A stretch of 64,000 bases of DNA. It comes from Gluconobacter albidus. GTDB lineage: Bacteria; Pseudomonadota; Alphaproteobacteria; Acetobacterales; Acetobacteraceae. Positions 28,017 to 37,083 of this stretch are shown in pieces. Each line of letters starts with the position of its first letter. Position 1 is the stretch's first letter. A program made the position numbers and the translations under genes. The stretch spans positions 1-64,000 of the forward strand of contig NZ_BEWL01000009.1 of assembly GCF_002723915.1 (NCBI RefSeq), written 5' to 3'. A model generated the notes under the pieces. That model was not told where the DNA came from. It worked only from the letters and a program-made list of their open reading frames with translations, and made no database searches.

Positions 28017-31000
28017 TCACGCAGCTTCGAGCGCGGCCTTTGCTTCAGCTTTTTCCGCTTTCTCGCGGCGCTGCGTATCGGCAGCCAGATCCGCCTCAAG
28101 GGCCGCCATGGCCTCGTGCTTCTCCTGCAACAAAGCCGCCTCCGGGAACGCCAGACCCACACGGGCGCGGTAGCCGGGCAGCTTGCGCTCGGCTTCCTCC
28201 ACCTGACGGCGCGCGTCCGCCAGTTCCGCCTCGAACCGCAACAATGCGTTCTCGATGCGGCTGACCAGCCCGACCGGGCTTGTCTCGCGGTCGAAGTCCA
28301 TGCCGAGGATCCGCCCGTCCAGCACAAGACCGAGGGTCGCGTCCCACGTCTCCTCGCCGTCAAAGCGGGTGCGCCAGGTCTCGCACAGGATCTTAAAACC
28401 GCCGATCGCACCTAAGGTCCACTTGCCTTTCTCCCCGGACTTCGCCGCGAGACGGGCCTGCGAAAGAAGCCACTGACCGGCTTTCTCACGCTCGGTCATC
28501 TCCCGGTCCTTGCGCACCAGCCGGAACGCTTCACCGCGTGTCGGCTCACGCTTTGCGATGTCGTTCTGAAGACGCGGGATCACGGCCTGCGCTGTGTCAC
28601 GGTCACGCTCGGCGCGGTCGATGGCGCGACGGACGTTATACTGATCGTCGTGATGGGCGGCCTGCAACCGCTCCAGACGGGCCAGCTCGGCCTCCAGTCC
28701 GGCCTTCTGCATCAGGCGTTCGTCTCCCGACGCAAGGGCCTTCGCCATGGCGAACTGGTTGGCTTCTGCGCCCACGTCTTCCAGACGGCGGATGGTCCGG
28801 TCTCCGGACATGGCGAGGCAGATGAACTTCTGCTTGCGCTCCAGCATCTGCCAGTTGGACGCGTCCACCGAGCCTTTCAGGGCATAGGCATAGAGCTGGA
28901 TCACCGGGTTCTGGTTGCCCTGCCGCTCGATGCGGCCTTCACGCTGGATGATGTCCGAGACCAGCCAGGGCACATCGAGGTGATGCAGGGCAATCAGCCG
29001 CTGCTGCGCGTTCACTCCGGTTCCCATGGTGGCAGAAGACCCGATCAGGATCCGCTTGCGTCCGGAGTTCATGTCACGAAAGAGCGCCTGCTTGGCGGTG
29101 CTCTTCTTGTAGTGCTGCATGAAAGCGATTTCGTCGCGCGGCACGCCCATGCGGATCAACTCATCGCGGATCCAGCGATAGGCCGAGAAACCGCGTGTCT
29201 CCAGCACGGATTCCGTGCCCAGATCCGAAAAGATCATCTGCGTGGCACCGGGCAGGTCGTACTCCCGTCCCGTCTCCGGGTCGGTGTAGCGATTGGCCGA
29301 CGTGTCCTGCCAGATCTGGAAGACCTTGCGGATCATGACATTCAGCTTGTTGCTGTTGTCATTATCCGTCCAGTTCCGCACGAAACGCAGGTCGATGGCG
29401 GCGTGCCGGGCATCGGTGATGACGGACAGCAGGATGTCGTCACCCTTCTGGGGCTTGCCCGTGCGCTCTTCAATCGTCTTGATCCGCTCCGCGAGCGTCT
29501 TCTGATACTCGCGGAAGGCCTCCCCACTATCGGCCACGACGATCTCACGCCTGCCGCCCGCCACCTCTGGCAGTTTGACGTAGCGTCGCAGGTCGTCCTG
29601 CTGCACGACGTCGGCAAAGTCGCGATACATCGCCATCAGGTCGGCGACATTCACGAACTCGGAGAACCGCGTGACCGGCTTGTAAAGCCCGCTCGGCTGA
29701 AGCTCCAGTTCCGTGCGGGTCTCGCCAAAACTTGCGGCCCAGGCGTCGAACTCGTGCAGACCGCGCTCGACAAGCGCTGGCAGATCCATGAAACGCTGGA
29801 TCGAGAACATCTCGCCCAGGGTGTTGGTAATCGGCGAGCCTGACGCCATCACCAGCACGCGCTCGGGATTGCGCTTTGCGAGGTAGCGCGTTTTCACGAA
29901 CAGATCCCAGGCACGCTGGCTGCCGTTCGGGTCGATCCCCTTCAGATCGGACTGGTTCGTGCCGAAAGACAGTTTGCGGAACTGCTGCGCCTCGTCCACG
30001 AGGATCTGGTCCACCCCGATCTCGCCGAGATGCACCATGTCATCCTTGCGGCTGGACAGGGCTTTCAGCTTGGCTTCCATCCCCTCCTTAAGGCGCTCGA
30101 TGCGCTTGCGCGACAGACGGTCGTCCCGGTTCACGTTCTCCAGAAGGCTTTCGTAGGACGCGATCTGGTCCTCGACCATCTCCTGCTCAAAGGCGCTCTC
30201 GACCGGCACGAACTTGAAGGCGTCATGCGTGATGACAATGGCGTCCCAGTTCCCCGTGGCCGCCCGGGCCAGGAACCGCTGGCGCTTGTCCTTCACGAAG
30301 TTGGTCTCGTCCGCCACGAGGATCTGGGCGTTCGGGTAGAGCATCATGAACTCACGCGCCATCTGCGCAAGGCAGTGTCCCGGCACCACGATCATGCCCT
30401 TGGAAATCAAACCGAGGCGCTTTTGCTCCATCACGGCCGCGCACATCGAGAACGTCTTTCCGGACCCCACCGCATGGGCCATGTAGGTGCTGCCCTTGGC
30501 GATGATCCGCCAGATCACCCGCTTCTGATGGTCGCGCAGGCTGATGGCCGTGCTCGCTCCCGGCAGTTTCAGGTGCGCGCCATCGAACGTGCGCGGGACA
30601 AGGTTGTTGAACGCATCGTTATACAGCCGCACCAGACGCTCGGCGCGTTCAGTGTCCTGCCACACCCACGTCTCGAACGCGGTCTTGATCGCGGCCAGCT
30701 TTTCCTTGGCGGCCTCGGTCTCCTTCGTATTCAGTTCACGGTGTTCGCCATTCACATCGCGCCAGGTGTCCCAGATTTTCGGGCTGGCCTGATTGAGCGC
30801 ATCGTCCAGCAGATCCCCGGCATGGCGGCGCTGTGTTCCCCAGACCGAGGTGGCCTCCGCCTTGCCAGAAAACCCGCTCTTGTCCACGCTCCAGGTCGCC
30901 ACCTCCATCGTGTGGTGAATGGTCGTGCGGACCCCCATGACCTCTGCCACGAAAGCCTCGACATCCGGCACAGGGATCCACGGGGCTCCGAGACGGGCCG

Positions 31001-33125
31001 TAATGTCAGACGGGCGCAGGTCTTCGGGCTGGACCTCTTCAAGGGCCGCGACATTGCGCAGGTAGCGTCGGTCGCGCTCGGCAGCCTCCCGGGCCTGCGC
31101 CAGCTTGGTGCGGACCGCCCCTGACAGGGCCTCGTCGGCCGTCACCCAGACCTCACGGCCACCTGTGCTGCGGATCGGATCGAGATAGACCGAGGATCCG
31201 AGTTCGGCGAGCACCTCCTCACCCGGGCGGCCAAGAAGCTCCGCCATGCGCTCGACGTCCACGCCGCCTGTGTCGTGCAGAGAGACCGCCAGCGCATCAT
31301 GAGCGCCGTGAACCTCGGGCTCGGACGGCGCCTGAATCACGCGCTCGCTGAAGATCGGACCTGGACGGCCGGTCTGGCTCTTCTCGTCATACTCTTCGAT
31401 CGAGCTGACCAGCCACACATCCGGGTCGTCATAGAACGGCTGAAGGTTCGGACGCCGCTGTGTGGACTTCTCCTCACCCGTCTCTTCATCCACCCGCGTT
31501 GTGGTGTTGGTGAGGTTGATCGGCCCGAACTGACGGGCAAAGGCCTGATACGCGCGTTTGAGATCGGCCTGATGGGCGCTGTAGGGCAGGTTTTCCACCT
31601 GTGCCCGAAGCACGAGCCGGGCCGCATCCCTGACAGGAATCAGGCCCTTGATGATCGCGGCGTGCTTCTGGAAGATCCCTTCCTTCTGCTCGCCTTTCTT
31701 CACCTTCACCAGCACGGTTTCGCCGTCAATGATCTGGTGCAGCACGCCCTTGTGCAGCAGGTAGCTCCCCTCTTTCAAAAGGGCAACGTCTGCGGCCGTT
31801 CCGACGTCGGCGGCGTGGTTATCCTGCACAGTCGCAACATCGAGCGTCTGCGGGTCCGGGAAGCGGGCCAGAGAAGAGAGACGGCCAAGGGCCAGTGGCA
31901 GGGCCTCGTCCAGCATCTCGAGCGGATTGGCCTTGCAGGTGTATTCGGGTCCGAACTGACCGCTCGTCCAGTCGTGCCGGCCGAGAACCTGCTGGCCGTT
32001 TTCCGCGAAATAGCGGTTGATCCGCAGCGGGCCTTCGCCCTGATCGGTGTCAGCCAGCGCGGCCACGTCCAGCCAGGTGGCATCGCCCGCGTCCTCGCCC
32101 GGTGCGCGGCGGCGGAACACCAGAACGTCCACCACGACATCGGTTCCGGCATCGTCGCGCATGGCACCCGCTGGCAGGCGTGCGCCGCCCACGAAATCGG
32201 CTGTCTCGAACATTGTGCGCCGTGCGCCGGCATCGGACTTGTCCATCGTCCACCGCGACGTGACGAACATCGCCAGCGCTCCGGGACGCAGACGGGAGAT
32301 GGACCGGGCGATGAAGTAGTCATGCAGGGACAGGCCAAGGCGGCCCAGCTCGTCCGTGCCTCGAACCGTGCGGTTGCTGAAGGGCGGGTTGCCGATCACC
32401 AGATCGTAGCGCTCCGCGAGCTTGGCCGTCGTGAAGTCCTCGGACCGGACCCACTGGTTCGGAAACAGCTTGCGCGTGATCCGGGCCGTCAGCGGGTCGT
32501 TCTCGATCGCGGTCCAGGCGGTTTTCGGGGCCAGCTTCGGGGGCACGCTCGCCATGAACAGCCCGGTTCCGCAGCCCGGTTCCAGCGCGCGTCCGCCCCG
32601 GAAGCCCATCTGTGCGGCCAGATCCCACAGCGCATGGACGATCAGCTCGGGCGTGTAATGGGCGTACTGCGTGGCCCGTGCCAGACCCGCCCGCTCCTGC
32701 TGGCTGGTCAGTTCCTCAAGCTGGCTGCCAATCTCTTCCCAGCCTGCCCGGAAGGTTTCGCCAGCACGCGGGAACAGGCTGTTGGCCAGCTCCCCTGCCC
32801 CGAACCCGGTGAAGCGGGCGAGGACAGCCTGCTCGTCGGGGCTGGCGTTGCGGTCCTCGGCTTCAAGCGTGGCCAGAAGGCGGATCGCCGCAAGATTGTC
32901 CCGCGCACGCTCTTTCCAGCCCTGGGCGAGGCCACGCGTTCCGGTCAGGGCGAAGTCCACCTTCGGCAGGACAGCGGGGATCGGGGCCGGGGCTTTTGCC
33001 GCCTGTTGGGCCGCAGCGGCGGCTTCCTCAAGGGCGCGGTCTCCCGGAAGCTCGCCCCAGTACAGATTGGACTGGCTGCCGCCGAGTGCTGAGGTGTCGA
33101 AGAAGCTCAGTTGAGACGTGGACAT
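28017..33125 (-). CDS. Giant adenine methyltransferase-SF2 helicase (DarB-like)
   Basis: 1702 residues. The N-terminal N6-adenine methyltransferase has motif I EPGCGTGLFM (about residue 181) and catalytic VIGNPPFSN (about 243). A C-terminal SNF2/SF2 helicase has AHAVGSGKTFS (about 883), VDEAQQFRKL (about 1040) and IQREGRIERQG (about 1398). A coiled-coil-like Ala/Glu/Lys tail ends it. Such fusions occur on large plasmids and phages, including P1 DarB, where they counter restriction. It could protect incoming plasmid DNA. It is transcribed leftward, after a 3-4 gene run from 35043. Confidence 0.85.
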   Translation of the reverse strand: MSTSQLSFFDTSALGGSQSNLYWGELPGDRALEEAAAAAQQAAKAPAPIPAVLPKVDFALTGTRGLAQGWKERARDNLAAIRLLATLEAEDRNASPDEQAVLARFTGFGAGELANSLFPRAGETFRAGWEEIGSQLEELTSQQERAGLARATQYAHYTPELIVHALWDLAAQMGFRGGRALEPGCGTGLFMASVPPKLAPKTAWTAIENDPLTARITRKLFPNQWVRSEDFTTAKLAERYDLVIGNPPFSNRTVRGTDELGRLGLSLHDYFIARSISRLRPGALAMFVTSRWTMDKSDAGARRTMFETADFVGGARLPAGAMRDDAGTDVVVDVLVFRRRAPGEDAGDATWLDVAALADTDQGEGPLRINRYFAENGQQVLGRHDWTSGQFGPEYTCKANPLEMLDEALPLALGRLSSLARFPDPQTLDVATVQDNHAADVGTAADVALLKEGSYLLHKGVLHQIIDGETVLVKVKKGEQKEGIFQKHAAIIKGLIPVRDAARLVLRAQVENLPYSAHQADLKRAYQAFARQFGPINLTNTTTRVDEETGEEKSTQRRPNLQPFYDDPDVWLVSSIEEYDEKSQTGRPGPIFSERVIQAPSEPEVHGAHDALAVSLHDTGGVDVERMAELLGRPGEEVLAELGSSVYLDPIRSTGGREVWVTADEALSGAVRTKLAQAREAAERDRRYLRNVAALEEVQPEDLRPSDITARLGAPWIPVPDVEAFVAEVMGVRTTIHHTMEVATWSVDKSGFSGKAEATSVWGTQRRHAGDLLDDALNQASPKIWDTWRDVNGEHRELNTKETEAAKEKLAAIKTAFETWVWQDTERAERLVRLYNDAFNNLVPRTFDGAHLKLPGASTAISLRDHQKRVIWRIIAKGSTYMAHAVGSGKTFSMCAAVMEQKRLGLISKGMIVVPGHCLAQMAREFMMLYPNAQILVADETNFVKDKRQRFLARAATGNWDAIVITHDAFKFVPVESAFEQEMVEDQIASYESLLENVNRDDRLSRKRIERLKEGMEAKLKALSSRKDDMVHLGEIGVDQILVDEAQQFRKLSFGTNQSDLKGIDPNGSQRAWDLFVKTRYLAKRNPERVLVMASGSPITNTLGEMFSIQRFMDLPALVERGLHEFDAWAASFGETRTELELQPSGLYKPVTRFSEFVNVADLMAMYRDFADVVQQDDLRRYVKLPEVAGGRREIVVADSGEAFREYQKTLAERIKTIEERTGKPQKGDDILLSVITDARHAAIDLRFVRNWTDNDNSNKLNVMIRKVFQIWQDTSANRYTDPETGREYDLPGATQMIFSDLGTESVLETRGFSAYRWIRDELIRMGVPRDEIAFMQHYKKSTAKQALFRDMNSGRKRILIGSSATMGTGVNAQQRLIALHHLDVPWLVSDIIQREGRIERQGNQNPVIQLYAYALKGSVDASNWQMLERKQKFICLAMSGDRTIRRLEDVGAEANQFAMAKALASGDERLMQKAGLEAELARLERLQAAHHDDQYNVRRAIDRAERDRDTAQAVIPRLQNDIAKREPTRGEAFRLVRKDREMTEREKAGQWLLSQARLAAKSGEKGKWTLGAIGGFKILCETWRTRFDGEETWDATLGLVLDGRILGMDFDRETSPVGLVSRIENALLRFEAELADARRQVEEAERKLPGYRARVGLAFPEAALLQEKHEAMAALEADLAADTQRREKAEKAEAKAALEAA

Positions 33126-33239
33126 GGAAAAACTCCGGACAAGCGGCAGCGCCCGGTGCTGCGCGGAGGCAGACCGGGGGGCCGGAAAACAGGATCAGTG
33201 CGGGGAGAGAGGCGTCAGGCCTCCCGGATCAGTTCGGGG

Positions 33240-33500
33240 TCAGAAGGGACCAAAGCGCAGGCGGATTTGCTCACGCTCGCATTCGGACAGGCGGGCCAGC
33301 GCGTCACAGTGGTAAGCCGACCCTTCCCGTGCCTTCGTCGCCACGCGCCACCAGGCTTGCGGATCGCTGCAATGCAAACCCACCAGATGCGTCTCGTCGT
33401 TCTCGGGTCCGCATCCTTCGAGGAGCGTCCAGCCTTCCTTGTGGGCCTGTCTGGGATCAAAGGCCTTGGCCTGTGCGGAGCGTTCGAGGGTCTCTGACAT
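33240..33500 (-). CDS. Small conserved-looking plasmid protein
   Basis: 86 residues (MSETLERSAQAKAFDPRQAH...). Trp- and Cys/His-containing (GWTLLEGCGPENDETHLVGLHCSDPQAWWRV); no family recognised. It sits 114 nt upstream of the methylase-helicase gene in the same orientation, consistent with one operon. Confidence 0.6.
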   Translation of the reverse strand: MSETLERSAQAKAFDPRQAHKEGWTLLEGCGPENDETHLVGLHCSDPQAWWRVATKAREGSAYHCDALARLSECEREQIRLRFGPF

Positions 33501-33697
33501 CGTCTTTATTTCCTTTCCTGACCCTCTCCGGCGAGCGCAGGACAGCGCGACCTGCCAGAGCGGCGCGCAGCGTCGGGACCGCCCGGCCCGCAGCGTAGCG
33601 AGGACACGGACGGACCCACCTCTTGCGGGGCGGGCTGGCCTGTGCTGCCCCCCTCCCCTCTTTTTCCTTTTTTAACCTTCTGTTTTTTTTGCTTTTT

Positions 33698-34669
33698 TCA
33701 GGTCGGCCCCGCCCCCTGCCCGAACGCTCCGGCCGGTAGCTCCCAGGCTGGTGTGAGGACGGTCGGGATCGGACGCGGCGACAGGCACGCGCGGGCCAGT
33801 TCGGGCGCTGCCAGAGCGGCGGCATACGGCCTGCCCTGCTCTGCGAGCTGCTCCAGCGAGACGGTGCGCTTGATCGTGCAGCCGAACTGTTGCTCGTACT
33901 GCACCAGGCGTTCGAAGCGGGCAGGATCAAGCCAGCGGATCGTTGCAAACTGCCGCGCATCGCCAAAGATACAGGTGGCACAGGACAGCCTGGAGAAGCC
34001 GATCCGGTATGGGAGCGCCGGCAACACCTTCCAGCGTTTCAGACTGTCCCAGACCTGCGCCTCGCTCCACTGGTGGACCGACCGCCAGTGATCGACATGC
34101 CGGCGACGGCGCGTGCCATGTCGCGTATCCGTGCGGTGCGGCTCAAAGGCGGCATAGCGGGCACGGTTGGGACTTTCTTCGGCCCGCTCGCCCGTTACGA
34201 ACAGCGTGCGCCGGTTCAGAAAGCGCTCCTGCCCGCGCAAGGCGCGATCGGCGACGTCGATCTTGGTGACGGCTGAGCACCAGCGCGTCGTCAGACTGGC
34301 CGAGACCTGGGGAAAGCGCAGGCGCGTCCCGTTCGGCCCCTCCCCGCCTGTACGGATCAGCCCGTCAGGGCTTTCGAAGAGAACAGGCGCCGTCGGGGCA
34401 GCGTTGCGCAGCATCTCCCGCTCGAAGCCGCCCTCTCGCCAGGAGCGATAGAGCGGCAGCCCGAAATCCTGCGCCAGCGCGCTCACATAGGGCGAGGTGG
34501 AGGGCCAGTCCATGAAGGATGGCCCCTGCCCGTCCACTTCGTGGTGCCACAGTTCCAGACGGTCCTTCGGAGCCCCGGCTTCAAGGAGGGCAAGGAGGCA
34601 GGCGGTGCCGTATTTCCCGCCTGACACGGCCACGATGATGCTGTCATAGGAGGTCAGATCCCGCGTCAT
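33698..34669 (-). CDS. PAPS reductase / DndC-like ATP-pyrophosphatase superfamily protein
   Basis: 323 residues from ATG 34669. The N-terminal P-loop VAVSGGKYGTACLL corresponds to the SGGxDS PP-loop of the PAPS-reductase/ATP pyrophosphatase superfamily, with the usual Asp-Ser replaced. LSCATCIFGD carries a cysteine pair typical of FeS or metal-binding relatives, and LWHHEVDG follows the domain pattern. Versions on plasmids and phages are of unknown role; DNA sulfur modification (DndC) is a relative, but no dnd partners are present. The ATG overlaps the stop of the upstream gene (ATGA). Confidence 0.75.
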   Translation of the reverse strand: MTRDLTSYDSIIVAVSGGKYGTACLLALLEAGAPKDRLELWHHEVDGQGPSFMDWPSTSPYVSALAQDFGLPLYRSWREGGFEREMLRNAAPTAPVLFESPDGLIRTGGEGPNGTRLRFPQVSASLTTRWCSAVTKIDVADRALRGQERFLNRRTLFVTGERAEESPNRARYAAFEPHRTDTRHGTRRRRHVDHWRSVHQWSEAQVWDSLKRWKVLPALPYRIGFSRLSCATCIFGDARQFATIRWLDPARFERLVQYEQQFGCTIKRTVSLEQLAEQGRPYAAALAAPELARACLSPRPIPTVLTPAWELPAGAFGQGAGPT

Positions 34670-35043
34670 GGCACAAACCTGCTGACAGGGGCACCTGTCC
34701 GGACAGAGCGGCACATCAGGGCGGTGGGGACAGGAGCGGCCCGGAGCAGGAGTGGCTTTACATGCCTGTTGTCCCAGCTCAGGCCTTCGCAGCGTGAGAG
34801 GAGTCCAAGCTGGGTCGCCGCCTCATCCCGGCACGCACACACCCGCTCATTGCCGCCCGCACTGCGACGGCAGGGCTCATGGGCTGGCGCGTTGCAGCCC
34901 GTGCAGGCAATCGTCAGCGCCGGATCGCCACTTTCCCAGTGCTCGTTGCACTTGCGGCAGGACACAGGCTCCTGGGTGTCGGTCCAGCGCATGGGCGGCC
35001 GACCGCGTGGAGTTGGAACATAAGGAAGGTAATGACGACGCAT
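34666..35043 (-). CDS. Small cysteine-rich zinc-finger-like protein
   Basis: 125 residues. SCRKCNEHWESGDPALTIACTGCNAPAHEPCRR...RVCACRD provides paired cysteines and a His consistent with one or two zinc fingers. It is translationally coupled (ATGA) to the PAPS-reductase-like gene, implying joint function. Family not recognised. Confidence 0.6.
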   Translation of the reverse strand: MRRHYLPYVPTPRGRPPMRWTDTQEPVSCRKCNEHWESGDPALTIACTGCNAPAHEPCRRSAGGNERVCACRDEAATQLGLLSRCEGLSWDNRHVKPLLLRAAPVPTALMCRSVRTGAPVSRFVP

Positions 35044-35239
35044 GATGCTCGATCCATTTCTGGTTTTTGAACATCGTCGCGTCCGGCTGGGGGCTGTTCA
35101 GACTGCAACAGTGCCGCGTAGCGGCAGGATCAACGCGGCCCGCAGTCACGCGCAGGCGGCGCAGCCGGCGAGCATGGCGAGGACGCGCGTTGACCCAACT
35201 GTTGCAGGCTGGGCAGCTCCCAGCCAGCCCTTCCCTTTT

Positions 35240-35324
35240 TTATCGGGTTTTTCTTTTTACCCGGTTTTTCTTTTTATCTGGTTTTTTCTCTTACCGGGTT
35301 CCTGCTCTTATCCGGTTTTTTGCC
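35240..35324 (+). repeat. 17-bp iterons, cluster 1a (five copies)
   Basis: TTAYCNGGTTTTTNNNN units start at exact 17-bp intervals: 35240, 35257, 35274, 35291, 35308. Repeated by the tandem duplication at 35736-35820. Confidence 0.85.
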
Positions 35325-35394
35325 CTGATCCCGCTTCAGAAGCCGCCAATGGAAGGGTGAGTTGGAACACTCCTGTTGAAGTCATGGGAAGATA

Positions 35395-35462
35395 TTACCC
35401 GGTTATATTTATTACCAGATATATATTTTTATCTGGTTTTAACACTTATCCGGTTTACTAAA
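35395..35462 (+). repeat. 17-bp iterons, cluster 1b (four copies)
   Basis: Units start at 35395, 35412, 35429 and 35446 with cores TTACCCGG, TTACCAGA, TTATCTGG and TTATCCGG. The cluster ends 56 nt before the truncated parA copy. Its duplicate is 35891-35958, ahead of the intact parA. Confidence 0.85.
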
Positions 35463-35518
35463 ACAGGAGGCGGCACTACGAACTTAGGTCAGCACGGCTT
35501 CTTTGAGCGGAGAACACA

Positions 35519-35689
35519 ATGCCTGTCATCGCTATCGCGTCCCCCAAAGGAGGCGCTGGAAAATCGACTACTGCTGTCATCTTGGGAACCCAGCTTGCAC
35601 ACTATGGAGCAGAGGTAACTCTGTTAGACTGCGGCCCGCAGCCACGCGCAGGCGGCGCAGCCGGCGAGCATGGCGAGGACGCGCGTTGA
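35519..35689 (+). pseudogene. Truncated parA copy (first 37 codons plus readthrough)
   Basis: A copy of the parA start with the same ribosome site. It encodes the KGGAGKST P-loop and LLDC strand, then passes the duplication joint and reads 19 foreign codons to a TGA at 35687. The 56-residue product would lack most of the ATPase. It is a by-product of the 496-bp duplication. Confidence 0.8.
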
Positions 35690-35735
35690 CCCAACTGTTG
35701 CGGGCTGGGCAGCTCCCAGCCAGCCTTTCCCTTTT

Positions 35736-35820
35736 TTATCGGGTTTTTCTTTTTACCCGGTTTTTCTTTTTATCTGGTTTTTTCTCTTACCGGGTTCCTG
35801 CTCTTATCCGGTTTTTTGCC
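35736..35820 (+). repeat. 17-bp iterons, cluster 2a (duplicate of 1a)
   Basis: Five units at 35736, 35753, 35770, 35787 and 35804, offset 496 bp from cluster 1a. Confidence 0.85.
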
Positions 35821-35890
35821 CTGATCCCGCTTCAGAAGCCGCCAATGGAAGGGTGAGTTGGAACTCTCCTGTTGAAGTCATGGGAAGATA

Positions 35891-35958
35891 TTACCCGGTT
35901 ATATTTATTACCGGATATATGTTTTTATCTGGTTTTAACACTTATCCGGTTTACTAAA
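35891..35958 (+). repeat. 17-bp iterons, cluster 2b (duplicate of 1b)
   Basis: Four units at 35891, 35908, 35925 and 35942 directly upstream of the intact parA. They probably serve as operator and/or centromere sites for the partition proteins. Confidence 0.85.
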
Positions 35959-36014
35959 ACGGGAGGCGGCACTACGAACTTAGGTCAGCACGGCTTCTTT
36001 GAGCGGAGAACACA

Positions 36015-36677
36015 ATGCCTGTCATCGCTATCGCGTCCCCCAAAGGAGGCGCTGGAAAATCGACTACTGCTGTCATCTTGGGAACCCAGCTTGCACACTA
36101 TGGAGCAGAGGTAACTCTGTTAGACTGCGACCCGAACGAAGCGCTGACTTTATGGGCTGACCGCGCGCCGAAGCCGCCTAGAATCAGCCTGATAACGAAG
36201 GTCTCTGAAAGCGACATCATAAAGACGATCAAAAGGCACGATGCTGATGGAAAAATCGTCATTGTTGATTTGGAAGGCGTCGCATCGAGATTGGTTTCGC
36301 GCGCGATTTCTCAAGCAGATTTGGTCTTGACGCCCATGCGAGGAACCACGTTGGACGCGACCATCGGAGCGAGAGCCCTTGCTCTAGTAGCAGAGGAAGA
36401 AGAGTCTTTAGGGCGCAAAATTCCTCACTCAGTTGTTTTCACAATGACGCGGGCAATTCGCTCCAAACAGCATTCAGGCATTGAAGCTTCACTCAGGGAA
36501 TCAGGCGTGGACGTGATAACGCCCCCTCTAATGGAGCGTGCTGCATTTTCCGCTCTTTTCGAGTTTGGTGGAGATCTTCACTCGATCCCACCACAAGGTA
36601 ACATGGTGGCAGCGATCGAAAACGCCGATGGCTTTGCACAAGCTGTGTACCGACGCCTTACAGGAGCGGCAGAATGA
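36015..36677 (+). CDS. parA: ParA-family partition ATPase (type Ib, short form)
   Basis: 220 residues, the short ParA class without an N-terminal DNA-binding domain. Deviant Walker A SPKGGAGKSTTAV (residues 8-20), LLDCDPNEALTLWAD, and IVIVDLEGVAS as Walker B. It powers plasmid segregation by forming ATP-dependent gradients on the nucleoid. A GCGGAGA ribosome site precedes it. It overlaps the small ParB gene by ATGA and lies between iteron arrays. Confidence 0.9.
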   Translation: MPVIAIASPKGGAGKSTTAVILGTQLAHYGAEVTLLDCDPNEALTLWADRAPKPPRISLITKVSESDIIKTIKRHDADGKIVIVDLEGVASRLVSRAISQADLVLTPMRGTTLDATIGARALALVAEEEESLGRKIPHSVVFTMTRAIRSKQHSGIEASLRESGVDVITPPLMERAAFSALFEFGGDLHSIPPQGNMVAAIENADGFAQAVYRRLTGAAE

Positions 36678-36970
36678 CAGAGAAAAAGCCTTTTGCGATT
36701 GATGTTGGAAAGCTCAGGTCGCGAGAAAAAGTCGCATCTGCCTCCGCTGTTGAACGAGTTGATCGTGTCGCTGCGAATCATGGTTTCATAGCTAGAGAAC
36801 CTGCGAAACGTAGAGGACGCCTACCCAGCCCTCGAACAGGACAACTGCACGCTAAGGTATTTCCCAACGTCTCCGACGAAATCGCTAAGGAGGCAACCAG
36901 GCGAGGCGTTACCCAAGGCGTTGTCATAGAAGAAGCTTGGAAGTTGTATAAAGAAAATAATCCGGTTTGA
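36674..36970 (+). CDS. Small ParB-like partition protein (predicted ribbon-helix-helix)
   Basis: 98 residues. The basic N-terminal half (ARE PAKRRGRLPSP) may contact ParA or DNA; the C-terminal half QLHAKVFPNVSDEIAKEATRRGVTQGVVIEEAWKLY fits a ribbon-helix-helix fold. Type Ib systems pair a short ParA with such a small centromere-binding protein. The flanking 17-bp iterons are its likely binding sites. No homology to canonical ParB is seen. Confidence 0.75.
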   Translation: MTEKKPFAIDVGKLRSREKVASASAVERVDRVAANHGFIAREPAKRRGRLPSPRTGQLHAKVFPNVSDEIAKEATRRGVTQGVVIEEAWKLYKENNPV

Positions 36971-37028
36971 TAGTTTATCAGGTTTTATAATAAACCCGGT
37001 AATTGTAGTTACCGGGTTTATTATAAAA
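36958..37028. repeat. Downstream iteron array with a 20-bp inverted repeat
   Basis: Four units in 17-bp phase (36958, 36975, 36992, 37009) begin inside the last codons of parB. The last two lie in a long inverted repeat: arms 36983-37002 and 37009-37028 pair perfectly over 20 bp around TTGTAG. It may be a centromere part, a bidirectional terminator, or both. Confidence 0.75.
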
Positions 37029-37050
37029 AACTTGCAATCGCGTCAGGTTT

Positions 37051-37065
37051 GTTCTCTTTATGTTC
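37051..37065 (+). promoter_or_regulatory. LexA (SOS) box, alphaproteobacterial type
   Basis: GTTC-TCTTTAT-GTTC fits the GTTC-N7-GTTC operator exactly. It ends 18 nt before the imuA start codon, so DNA damage should derepress the mutasome operon. Confidence 0.85.
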
Positions 37066-37083
37066 TCGTTAAGGAGAAGAAAG

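Larger units (their letters stand above)
35135..36126. repeat. 496-bp tandem duplication spanning the parA promoter and 5' end
   Basis: Bases 35135-35630 and 35631-36126 are near-identical direct copies. Each contains nine iterons, the parA ribosome site and the first 36-37 codons of parA. At both borders the sequence reads GCG(G/A)CCCG, an 8-bp microhomology between the upstream region (35135) and parA (36127), which explains how the duplication arose. The few differences between copies indicate it is not brand-new. Confidence 0.9.

Noticed and set aside
28650-29843. Long + strand open frame opposite the methylase-helicase gene (also 31275-33092)
   Set aside because: Shadow frames in G+C-rich coding sequence: Arg/His/Gly-rich, no motif, no ribosome site, and fully antisense to a protein with clear domains.
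35042-36114. Repeated + strand frames across the duplication (95-139 codons) rich in FLFTRFFFLSGF-like runs
   Set aside because: They are translations of the 17-bp iterons, whose T-rich periodicity creates hydrophobic-looking repeats, not real membrane proteins.
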